A stretch of DNA of 64,000 bases from assembly GCF_000744935.1 (NCBI RefSeq), contig NZ_JQMW01000011.1, forward strand, positions 248,001 to 312,000, written 5' to 3'. Source of the DNA: Clostridium sp. KNHs214. Lineage in GTDB: Bacteria; Bacillota; Clostridia; Clostridiales; Clostridiaceae. Below are positions 37,087 through 44,909 of this stretch, piece after piece (the first letter of the stretch is position 1; every line of letters starts with the position of its first letter). The notes under the pieces are model-generated. The model was not told the DNA's origin and made no database searches. It worked only from the letters and a program-made list of their open reading frames with translations. The translations under genes and the position numbers were made by a program.

Positions 37087-37197
37087 AATGTGCTTATATT
37101 GCAAATTTAGTATTATTATATATAATGTGATTATATTGCGAATTTAACATTGCTATATATAATGTACTTATTTTGCGAACTTAGCACTATTATATAT
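37087..37197. repeat. Three tandem 37-base repeats upstream of lrgA
   Basis: Units at 37087-37123, 37124-37160 and 37161-37197 share AATGTNNTTAT-TTTGC-AA and end in TATTATATAT or a close variant; each is exactly 37 bases. They lie 190 bases upstream of the lrgA start. They may be repeated binding sites for a regulator. Confidence 0.75.
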
Positions 37198-37386
37198 TGG
37201 GTAAAATAATTCTTTTTTGTGTCTCCAATCACTAATCTCTATTTAGTGTTTAAGTAAAATCTTATTTGGTAGTTAAATGAAATTTTATTTAAGATTAACT
37301 AAATTTTATTTAATGATTGGAAACTGTGGATTAATGGACTGATGAATGAGAACTTTTGAGCAAATATAAAAAATCGAGGTGATATT

Positions 37387-37764
37387 TTGAAAATTTTAAG
37401 ACAAATTTGCATTATCTTATTTATAAACTTTATTGGTGAGATAATTCATTTAGTTTTGAGAACATCCATACCTGGCAATGTAATTGGTATGATTTTATTA
37501 TTGATTCTTTTATGCACGGGAGTGCTTAAATTAGAAGTTATAGAGGAAATAAGCGACTTTTTCCTCAAGAACTTAGCTTTTTTCTTCTTACCTGCAGGGG
37601 TTGGTCTTATTTCTTGTATGTCTATATTAAATGGAAACTGGAGCGCCATTTTGATGGTATGCCTTTTATCAACTATAGTAGTCATAATAGTAACAGGATT
37701 TACCATACAAATTTTAAAGAAAGCCTGTGAGAGTAAAAAACTAAAAATTAATACTAATGATTAA
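37387..37764 (+). CDS. lrgA: LrgA/CidA family holin-like protein
   Basis: This 125-residue protein has four hydrophobic segments and the family hallmark IPGNVIGMILLLILL near 30-44, with FFLPAGVGLI near 71. LrgA/CidA proteins affect murein hydrolase activity and metabolite export, working with LrgB. The start is a TTG at 37387 with GAGGT six bases upstream. Its last codon and stop (GAT TAA, 37759-37764) are the first bases of a family A repeat, so its original end may have been changed. lrgB follows after the repeat. Confidence 0.88.
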   Translation: MKILRQICIILFINFIGEIIHLVLRTSIPGNVIGMILLLILLCTGVLKLEVIEEISDFFLKNLAFFFLPAGVGLISCMSILNGNWSAILMVCLLSTIVVIIVTGFTIQILKKACESKKLKINTND

Positions 37765-38069
37765 CCCACAATAAGGTAGAATGTAATGGAATTATGAAAT
37801 TTCTCCTCCATGACTTGCATAAGAGCTCAAAACAATAAATTTAATTTAAGAAATTCTAATCTTTTAGCCATATAAAATTATCTAACGCTCACATTCAGCG
37901 TCCTGCCTCAGGTTCGCTAGCCTGGCGTCCTTGCCAGACTTACGATAATTTTATCTGTCTAAAAGAAGAATTTCTAAAATTAAATTTAAACAGTTCCTTC
38001 GCTTCTTATGCAAGTCATTCCAGAGAAATTTCATAATTCAAGTAATATAATGCTTTTTGTGGGTTAATC
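37759..38069. repeat. Family A repeat carrying a family B insert, copy 2 (inverted)
   Basis: A 311-base unit, inverted relative to the one at 33372, with the B insert at 37849-37975. The insert has CTAACGCTCACATTCAGCG and a GC-rich core. It separates lrgA from lrgB, which usually abut. It supplies the lrgA stop codon. Confidence 0.88.
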
Positions 38070-38100
38070 TTATTTATTACTTATTTAAAGGAGTTTTATA

Positions 38101-38793
38101 ATGGAAAATCTTTTTAATAATCCCCTATTTGGGATAATAATTTCAGTGATGGCTTTTGAAATAGGTAATTTTATTTATAAAAAAACAAAAATTCCTTTTT
38201 TCAATCCCCTACTTATTTCTGTAGCTTTAATAATTTTATTTTTGGAATTTTTCTCTATAAATTTGGAGTCTTATAATAAGGGAGCAAGTATAATAAATTT
38301 CTTTTTAGCTCCATCTACAGTAGTTTTGGCGGTGCCTCTTTATAAGAAGATAAATCTTTTAAAGGCTCATGCTATGCCTATAATAGTTGGCATAACTACT
38401 GGCAGCATTGCTGGTATAGTTAGCATTATATATCTTTGCAAATTATTTAATTTAGATACAAAATTGAGCATTTCCATGATGCCAAAATCTATAACTACAC
38501 CTATAGGTATTGAAATATCTAAGCAGCTGGGAGGTATTCCTGCAGTTACCGTAGCAGTTATCATAATAACTGGAATTATGGGTGCCATAATAGGTCCTCT
38601 TGTATGTAAAGCTTGCAGAATCAAAGATAGCGTGGCCCTTGGGGTTTCCCTAGGTACCGCTTCCCATGCCATAGGTACCACAAAAGCCATGGAGATAGGT
38701 GAAGTGGAAGGTGCCATGAGTAGCCTTGCTATAGGCATAGCTGGACTTTTAACAGTATTTCTGGCTCCACTTTTATTTAAAATATTTCTATAG
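38101..38793 (+). CDS. lrgB: LrgB/CidB family membrane protein
   Basis: This 230-residue protein has about six to seven hydrophobic helices and the LrgB signatures MPKSITTPIGIEISKQLGG (about 128-146), GIMGAIIGPL and GTASHAIGTTKAMEIGE (about 184-200). It works with LrgA in murein hydrolase control or pyruvate/glycolate-type transport, depending on species. AAAGGAG lies eight bases before the ATG. The gap of 336 bases to lrgA is due to the inserted repeat, so it may now rely on read-through or a new promoter. Confidence 0.93.
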   Translation: MENLFNNPLFGIIISVMAFEIGNFIYKKTKIPFFNPLLISVALIILFLEFFSINLESYNKGASIINFFLAPSTVVLAVPLYKKINLLKAHAMPIIVGITTGSIAGIVSIIYLCKLFNLDTKLSISMMPKSITTPIGIEISKQLGGIPAVTVAVIIITGIMGAIIGPLVCKACRIKDSVALGVSLGTASHAIGTTKAMEIGEVEGAMSSLAIGIAGLLTVFLAPLLFKIFL

Positions 38794-38810
38794 TTTAAAG
38801 GAACCTTTAA

Positions 38811-38870
38811 GAAGACGATTGAGAAATTTACATTCTTTTTACGACAAAAATTTCTTAACCGGCTTCTTGT
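38811..38870 (+). terminator. Likely terminator after lrgB
   Basis: Arms at 38811-38829 and 38848-38866 pair over 19 positions with three imperfect pairs, followed by TTGTTTGTTTTCC. It lies just after the lrgB stop, before the convergent gerC-type gene. Confidence 0.55.
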
Positions 38871-38983
38871 TTGTTTTCCCCTATTCTTTATGTTTTCATC
38901 TGTTCCTTATGTTTTTCTCTGTTCCTCATATAAATTTTCATAGTGTTAACTGAAATTTTTCACATCTTTGAAATAATATACAT

Positions 38984-40168
38984 CTAGTGTTGGACGCCGC
39001 TCTGCTGCTGAGTCCTGCCTAAGTTCTCCGCTCTATTAGAAACATATTCTGTATAATTTGCTCTTCCTTGGGACTCTAACGTCACATTTGCCTTCACTTT
39101 TATATTTGATTTAGGCACTATATCATTCCAATCCTGTCCAGTATCTCTTCCATATTTCGCTACTGCATATTTACCTAAACCCAGTACATCAGTTTTGTAT
39201 TCTTTATTTATCTTTTCTACTACATCTTGACACTGGCTTTCAACTTCCTTTTCAATTTCATTTTGACATTTTTCAACTTCTTTAGGGTCGTTATCTAAAT
39301 TTTTATATAGAACATTGGACACTACTGTTCCCTTTAAATCTATATTTATTATAAAATTATACTTTCCATTTTCTTTAAAACACTTTACCTTTCTTTTAGA
39401 TTTGCCGTAAAAATTGATATATTCCTTTACATTTTCTTGTATTGTGATCATCCCTTTTCCACCGTTAAACTTCATTAAATTTATAAATTTTGTTTCATTA
39501 AGATTAGCCACTCCAATCATTTTTTCTCCTTTAAATATAGCTAATCCTGTGTTTTGCAATCCACCATCTTTCATCTCTATATAAGGCAGTACTAAGGTTC
39601 TTCCTTCCGCATCTACCCTAACTATCATATCTATTGCAGTAAAATTTTTCACATAAAAATAAGCTTCATTTAAATTTTTAATTAAATTCTCTGTATATTC
39701 TGCTGGATTCACTCCTTTAATATTTTTTTGTTTAAGTATGTCGTAAGCTTTGCCAGAACATACTGACACGTATCCTCTGTCATTTGTTCTGGGATTTCTC
39801 ACTAATATATCTAAAAGTTCTCTTACACCTAAACGTGCCTGTGCCTCACTTATTATGTATGATCTCTCTACTCCAAGTATTAATTTTTTATCCATTTTGC
39901 TACTTCTGTCTTCTCTTGATTCACCTAAACTATTCCCCTCACCTATTTGAATTATTCCAGTTTCTTGCTGGTCTTGCACTGCCATTAATATAGGAACTAC
40001 ATATTCTTTACCATCCATTTCTTTTATATCATATCCTACAGCCATGGGTATACTAACATTCTCCACCAGTTCACCTTCATTTCCTAAAAATGAATAAATA
40101 AACAATATAATTACTATTATTAATGTAATAATTCTTATATTTTTAGGATTTTTTATTTTCTGTAACAT
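38984..40168 (-). CDS. gerKC: Spore germination protein, Ger(x)C family
   Basis: This 394-residue protein has an N-terminal membrane helix (about 12-30) and the GerAC domain: VSIPMAVGYDI, VRNPRTNDRGYVSV near 125, then the C-terminal third with DVLGLGKYAVAKY and VKANVTLESQGR. Family members are normally lipoproteins with a Cys after LxG; here YSFLGNEGEL has Asn at that place, so no lipobox is seen. It would be the C subunit of a nutrient germinant receptor in the spore inner membrane. Its start overlaps the end of the B subunit gene by 26 bases. Confidence 0.9.
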   Translation of the reverse strand: MLQKIKNPKNIRIITLIIVIILFIYSFLGNEGELVENVSIPMAVGYDIKEMDGKEYVVPILMAVQDQQETGIIQIGEGNSLGESREDRSSKMDKKLILGVERSYIISEAQARLGVRELLDILVRNPRTNDRGYVSVCSGKAYDILKQKNIKGVNPAEYTENLIKNLNEAYFYVKNFTAIDMIVRVDAEGRTLVLPYIEMKDGGLQNTGLAIFKGEKMIGVANLNETKFINLMKFNGGKGMITIQENVKEYINFYGKSKRKVKCFKENGKYNFIINIDLKGTVVSNVLYKNLDNDPKEVEKCQNEIEKEVESQCQDVVEKINKEYKTDVLGLGKYAVAKYGRDTGQDWNDIVPKSNIKVKANVTLESQGRANYTEYVSNRAENLGRTQQQSGVQH

Positions 40169-41249
40169 TTTTTTCTCCTCTTTTTAACATGATTAGTATA
40201 GCAATGGATGTTACATATACTAGGTTAAATATTGCATACATTTTTCCAAGTTTTATTATAATATCTCTCCTATTAGTGGGTGTACCATAAATGCCAGATA
40301 TATAAAAAAGCACTGGATACAATATATATATCCAAGTCTTCATATTAATTTTTCTCCATATTTCACCTAAACAGTAAGCAATTGAAAAATAGTCTATAGA
40401 TATGGTTTTAAAAATCATCAATGTCCATAACGACATGCTTATGTACCTAAATGAATTTATTCCAGGAACCATTATACTTTCACTCACCGTTACCACAGGC
40501 CATAAAAATTTAGGAATTATATTTATACCTATATAATAAATGGTTATAAAAGTTATCCATGTATATATTATTATAGCTACTATGGAAGCCTTAATACCTG
40601 AAGATGTTACTTTCTTTTTATCTTTTAAAAATGGATAGATTAAAAACAAAATTTCTATTCCAAAGTACGAAAATAAACTTTCTTTAGAAGCTTTAATAAT
40701 ATTTTTAAATCCTGATGAAAATACTGGCATTATATTGAGTATATTTCCGTCTTTTAGGGCCACCATGGGTACTAAAAAAAATATAAAAGTTAAATAAAAT
40801 ATCACTTCGTTCATTTTTCCCAAGGTTTTTATTCCTTTATATGATATAAATGCTGGTACTAGTAGTATTGTTATTAATATTTTTTTAGTAGTTAAAAAAG
40901 GAGTTATGTACATTATAAGCACGTTGCTTATGCCAGAAGAAAGTCCTGTGAGTAAGTAAATAAAATAGCTTGTAAAAATCAAATTTAGTATAGTGCCTAA
41001 AAAATTTCCAAAATATATCTTACTTAAATCCAATATATTATTGTCTGGATGTTTTTTACACATATAGCTTCCTATTAAGACCATATAAATTACATATATT
41101 CCTCCTATAGCCGCAGATATCCATCCGTCTTGTTTTGCTATTTTTACTACACTATTAGGTAAACTAAGCATACCTATTCCTATGATACTGCCTATGAGTA
41201 TTAATGTATACTGGTGGTTAGTTAAGTATATTTCGCTATTTTTTTTCAT
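40143..41249 (-). CDS. gerKB: Spore germination permease, GerAB family
   Basis: This protein of about 368 residues has ten hydrophobic helices and the APC-type start LTNHQYTLILIGSIIGIGMLS. GerAB-type proteins bind the germinant. The frame opens at 41267 with neither ATG having a clear SD; I chose the second (41249) because MKKNSEI fits the usual short N-terminus. The gene lies between gerKA and gerKC on the same strand, in the standard A-B-C order. Confidence 0.9.
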   Translation of the reverse strand: MKKNSEIYLTNHQYTLILIGSIIGIGMLSLPNSVVKIAKQDGWISAAIGGIYVIYMVLIGSYMCKKHPDNNILDLSKIYFGNFLGTILNLIFTSYFIYLLTGLSSGISNVLIMYITPFLTTKKILITILLVPAFISYKGIKTLGKMNEVIFYLTFIFFLVPMVALKDGNILNIMPVFSSGFKNIIKASKESLFSYFGIEILFLIYPFLKDKKKVTSSGIKASIVAIIIYTWITFITIYYIGINIIPKFLWPVVTVSESIMVPGINSFRYISMSLWTLMIFKTISIDYFSIAYCLGEIWRKINMKTWIYILYPVLFYISGIYGTPTNRRDIIIKLGKMYAIFNLVYVTSIAILIMLKRGEKNVTENKKS

Positions 41250-41319
41250 AAATATGCATAATAGCATTGATTTACAACGCTATACCGAAAACAACGGTAC
41301 TCCTTTCTTGCATTTACGG

Positions 41320-42786
41320 TTACGTATTTTTTTTCATCTTTAATCTAATTCTATCTTTTAGTGGTATAACTTCCGGTCTTTCTTTCATTTCTGGAATAGG
41401 TGCACGTATAAAGCTGTCCTTTAGGTCTTTTTTCCTAAATGAGAAGTATGCTACACCAAAACTATCCAATGAAGATAAATAAGATACTATAAAGAAATTT
41501 CCTAAAACTATTCCATACATTCCTAACCAATTTCCTAAGATCAGCATTGGATAAGAAATCATTCTTATGGATAAAGCCATTTCATAGTTCGGTATTAAAA
41601 AAGTAGCTACAGTACTTATACCTACTACTAAAAGTGTCGTGGGACTAACTATTTTTGCTTTTATAGCTGCATCCCCTATGATAATACCGCCTACCACACT
41701 TAATATTTGGCCTACTTTACCTGGAAGTCTTAGGCCTCCCTCTCTTAAAAACTCTACAGTTAAATTTATTGATATGATTGACATAAAAGGTGTCAATGCT
41801 ATGCCCTTTCTTGACTGTAATATGCCCTTTATAAAATCTATGGGTATTAATTCTATATTAAATTTTATTAATGTTATATATACCGCTGGTAAATTTATTA
41901 TTATAATTACAGATAGAAATCTAACAAGCCTGGAAAAGCTAGCCACTATTGTTCTCTGATTATAATCTTCCACAGCTTGAAAAAATTCTATAAAAATGCT
42001 AGGAATGCTCATTACAAAAGGAGTTCCCGATATAAAAACTGCTATTTTTCCTTCCAATAAGTTTGCCTCAATTATGTCTGGTCTTTCTGTAACTAGTGCC
42101 TGTGGAAATACAGAAAAAGTATGTTTTTCTATAAGTTGTTCTATTATACCTGCACCTGAAACTTTATCTACATTTATTGCCTTTATTCTTTCCCTAATAC
42201 TGCTTAGGATTTTATCATCTGTAATATCTTCAATATACATTATAACAACATCTGTATCGCTTCTTTTTCCCAAGGTAAAATTCTCCATCTTTAAATTTTT
42301 ATCTTTTATCTTTCTTTTTAAAATACTTATATTTACCTCAATATTTTCTACAAATCCTTCTCTACTGCCTCTTATACTAGTTTCATTTTCAGGATCACTT
42401 ATGCCTCTGTACTCTCCCCCTACAGTATCTGCAACTATAATTTCATTGAAACCATCTACTACTATAGCAGTTTTTCCTCTTTTTAAATTCTTCCCAATCT
42501 CTACTAAATCTGAAAGCACTTTAGTATCAGATGCTGTTATATATTTTTTACTTATATATTCTATTTTATCTATATCACCCAAATTTATATTTGTACCCAA
42601 CATTAAGGGCCTCAATATATCTCTATCTATTGTTTCTTTACTTGCCAATCCATTTATATAGAATATTTTACCTTCAATTTCATCCTTCCCAATTAATATA
42701 TCCTTTATAACCAGTTGTGCTGGATTTCCTAAAAGTTCTTTGATTTCTTCTTGTTTTTTTTCAATTACACTAGATTTAAATTTCAT
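41320..42786 (-). CDS. gerKA: Spore germination protein, GerAA family
   Basis: This 488-residue protein has the cytoplasmic N-terminal domain (about 1-270) with DPENETSIRGSREGFVE (about 130-146). The membrane part follows with five helices, RKGIALTPFMSI and LREGGLRLPGKVGQILSVVGG. This is the GerA/GerK A subunit, now thought to form an ion channel opened by nutrients. GGTGGTG lies before the ATG at 42786. It starts the operon with gerKB (52 bases later) and gerKC. Confidence 0.95.
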   Translation of the reverse strand: MKFKSSVIEKKQEEIKELLGNPAQLVIKDILIGKDEIEGKIFYINGLASKETIDRDILRPLMLGTNINLGDIDKIEYISKKYITASDTKVLSDLVEIGKNLKRGKTAIVVDGFNEIIVADTVGGEYRGISDPENETSIRGSREGFVENIEVNISILKRKIKDKNLKMENFTLGKRSDTDVVIMYIEDITDDKILSSIRERIKAINVDKVSGAGIIEQLIEKHTFSVFPQALVTERPDIIEANLLEGKIAVFISGTPFVMSIPSIFIEFFQAVEDYNQRTIVASFSRLVRFLSVIIIINLPAVYITLIKFNIELIPIDFIKGILQSRKGIALTPFMSIISINLTVEFLREGGLRLPGKVGQILSVVGGIIIGDAAIKAKIVSPTTLLVVGISTVATFLIPNYEMALSIRMISYPMLILGNWLGMYGIVLGNFFIVSYLSSLDSFGVAYFSFRKKDLKDSFIRAPIPEMKERPEVIPLKDRIRLKMKKNT

Positions 42787-42948
42787 GAAATCACCACCCT
42801 AATCCAGTTTCCCACAATTTTTCTAACCACATTATATATTGTGTATTTTTACAAAAAATATTCTACAATCCCTAGGTTATGCTATGGTGATGAAACAACG
42901 TTAAATTTAATTTTCACTATTATATCTTTCCTTTTTTATGAAGATGTC

Positions 42949-43011
42949 TTATGATAATAAACCCAACTATTATAAACACAAAAGTAAATATTCCTTCTGC
43001 TATTAACTCCA
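42949..43011 (-). CDS. Candidate tiny membrane peptide upstream of gerKA
   Basis: An ATG at 43011 with GGAGG and an eight-base spacer opens a 20-codon frame of hydrophobic residues (MELIAEGIFTFVFIIVG, then LLS). Small D-type subunits are known for some germinant receptors, but they are longer. This could be a leader, a real micro-protein or chance. The remaining spacer to 43278 is AT-rich and otherwise empty. Confidence 0.3.
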
Positions 43012-43278
43012 TTTCTAATTCCTCCAACAATAAATTGTATATAGATTGACTTTCAAATATACTAGCTAAAAAATTATTTTCATAATATTTTTAGCTGGTA
43101 TATTTGAATTAGTATTTTTAAATTGCTGTCCTTCAATAATGACATTTAGCCAATTTAGGGAGTTTACTAAATTTATTTATCTATATATGAATAAATATCT
43201 AATGTATAATTTCAAAATTATGTATCATATTATTAATGTGCTAATTATTGAAAATTTATTCAATGGAGAGATGTATAT

Positions 43279-43953
43279 ATGAAATTATTTATTGAAATAA
43301 CTATACAAACCCTTTTAGCCTTTTTTTCCATACTTTTTATAACTAGAATACTGGGAAGACAGCAAGTAGCTCAACTTACTGTGTTTGAATATATAAATGG
43401 CATAACCTTTGGCTCTATAGCTGCCACCCTTGCCACTGACACCAATCAAAAAACTTGGCAGCACCTTATAGGACTTTTCATTTTTGGTTCTTTAACTTTT
43501 TTACTCTCCTATATATGTATGAAAAATAGAAATGCTTCTAAAATAATTCAAGGAGAACCAGTTATAGTAATAGAAAATGGTAAAATTTTAGAAGGTAATT
43601 TATCAAAATTCCACTATACTGCAGATGACTTAACTCATCTTCTTCGAAAAAAAGATATATTTGATTTAAATACTGTTAAATATGGAATTTTAGAAACTAC
43701 TGGAGAAATAAGTATTCTAAAAAATGATGACTCCCAAATGTATTTGCAAAAAGAAGTTGTAATTACAGGTAATATAATATATGAAAATTTAAAAAAGCGA
43801 AATTTAGATGTGAAGTGGCTTTTAGATAATTTGAGCTTTATGGGCGTAAAAGACATAAAAGATGTATTTTTTGCTTATTTAGATGATAATAATAATTTAT
43901 TTGTAGACAAAGTGGAGGATCACTTTAAAAAAGAAAATGATATAACGGAGTGA
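43279..43953 (+). CDS. YetF-like membrane protein (DUF421)
   Basis: This 224-residue protein has three N-terminal helices, then the YetF domain: RILGRQQVAQLTVFEYINGITFGSIAA near 24-50, and QGEPVIVIENGKILEGNL with LLRKKDIFDLNTVKYGILETTGE. YetF proteins are spore-inner-membrane proteins in Bacillus and often occur with spoVA and DUF1657 genes. GGAGAG precedes the ATG. It is alone on the plus strand, divergent from the gerK operon. The repeat composite ii begins two bases after its stop. Confidence 0.9.
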   Translation: MKLFIEITIQTLLAFFSILFITRILGRQQVAQLTVFEYINGITFGSIAATLATDTNQKTWQHLIGLFIFGSLTFLLSYICMKNRNASKIIQGEPVIVIENGKILEGNLSKFHYTADDLTHLLRKKDIFDLNTVKYGILETTGEISILKNDDSQMYLQKEVVITGNIIYENLKKRNLDVKWLLDNLSFMGVKDIKDVFFAYLDDNNNLFVDKVEDHFKKENDITE

Positions 43954-43954
43954 G

Positions 43955-44909
43955 AATATATTGTGAAGCAAGTGCCATAAGAAAAATCTGTCTTTAAGTC
44001 CACAATAAATATATTTTTTAAGACTGTTCGCAATACGCCAAGAAATTCTAATGTTTTCAAATTTCAATACCCTAAAGCTTTCAAACTCGCTTCTGACGGC
44101 GCTCAAACATGAAAGCTTCTTAACGGGTATTGAAATTTGAAAACAAAGAATTTCTAAGGCTAGCTCAATAGTATAAAAAAATATATTTATTGTTACCTTA
44201 AAGACAGATTTTTCGATTCATGCATAGTTTATCTAGGGGAGAATACGGCCTACTAAAGGATGATTTTCCTCCGCTGCGCTACTGAAAATCTTTTATTGGC
44301 GGCAGCCAGGCTAAATAGTAAAACTAAGATTGATATAAAACAATACCTTACATCAAAATATATTAAACGTTTTCTACTTTTTTATTTTAATAAATAAGTA
44401 ATTATTTATTATTCTAGAAGTTTAGCGCTTAAAATTTTTTTGGCGTGAGCCCGTTGATTTATAATGAGTGATCGAGATATAGGTTGAAACACATAAATAT
44501 AGATTATAACAACGGATTCTAGCATCTAATCCCTATAACCCAGCACCTAAAAAACCTTTGGTACTAGGGATTGATGACTAGGGATTAGAGACTAAAGACT
44601 AAAACGAAAGGCTTCGCCTCCCAAACCACATACATATTAAACTAAAAATCTGATTTTAATGTAGTAATAAATGTGAAATTTAGGACTATTGAACTAGCCT
44701 TAGAACTTCTTATGTCTCACAGTTAAAGAACCGTTAAGAAGCTTTCATGTTTGAACGAGGAACGAGTGAGTTTGAAAGCTTTAGGGTCTTTAACTGTGAG
44801 ACATTTAGAAGTTCTTGGCGTATTGTGAACAGTCCCAAATTACACATTTATTACGGAATTAAAATCAGATTTTTCTTCAATGTATTGCTTCACAATATTC
44901 TTATATTTT
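43955..44909. repeat. Composite repeat ii (families D, E fragment, C), inverted to composite i
   Basis: This fills the space between two convergent genes. D is at 43955-44228, one E arm near 44245-44300, and C at 44628-44909. The order and orientation are the mirror of composite i at 27130-28073. Its outer ends (GAATATATTGTGA and TCACAATATTCTTA) touch the stop codons of both flanking genes. Short frames inside it are not genes. Confidence 0.8.

Noticed and set aside
37087-37197. CRISPR array
   Set aside because: The repeats are directly adjacent with no spacers, and no cas gene is seen.
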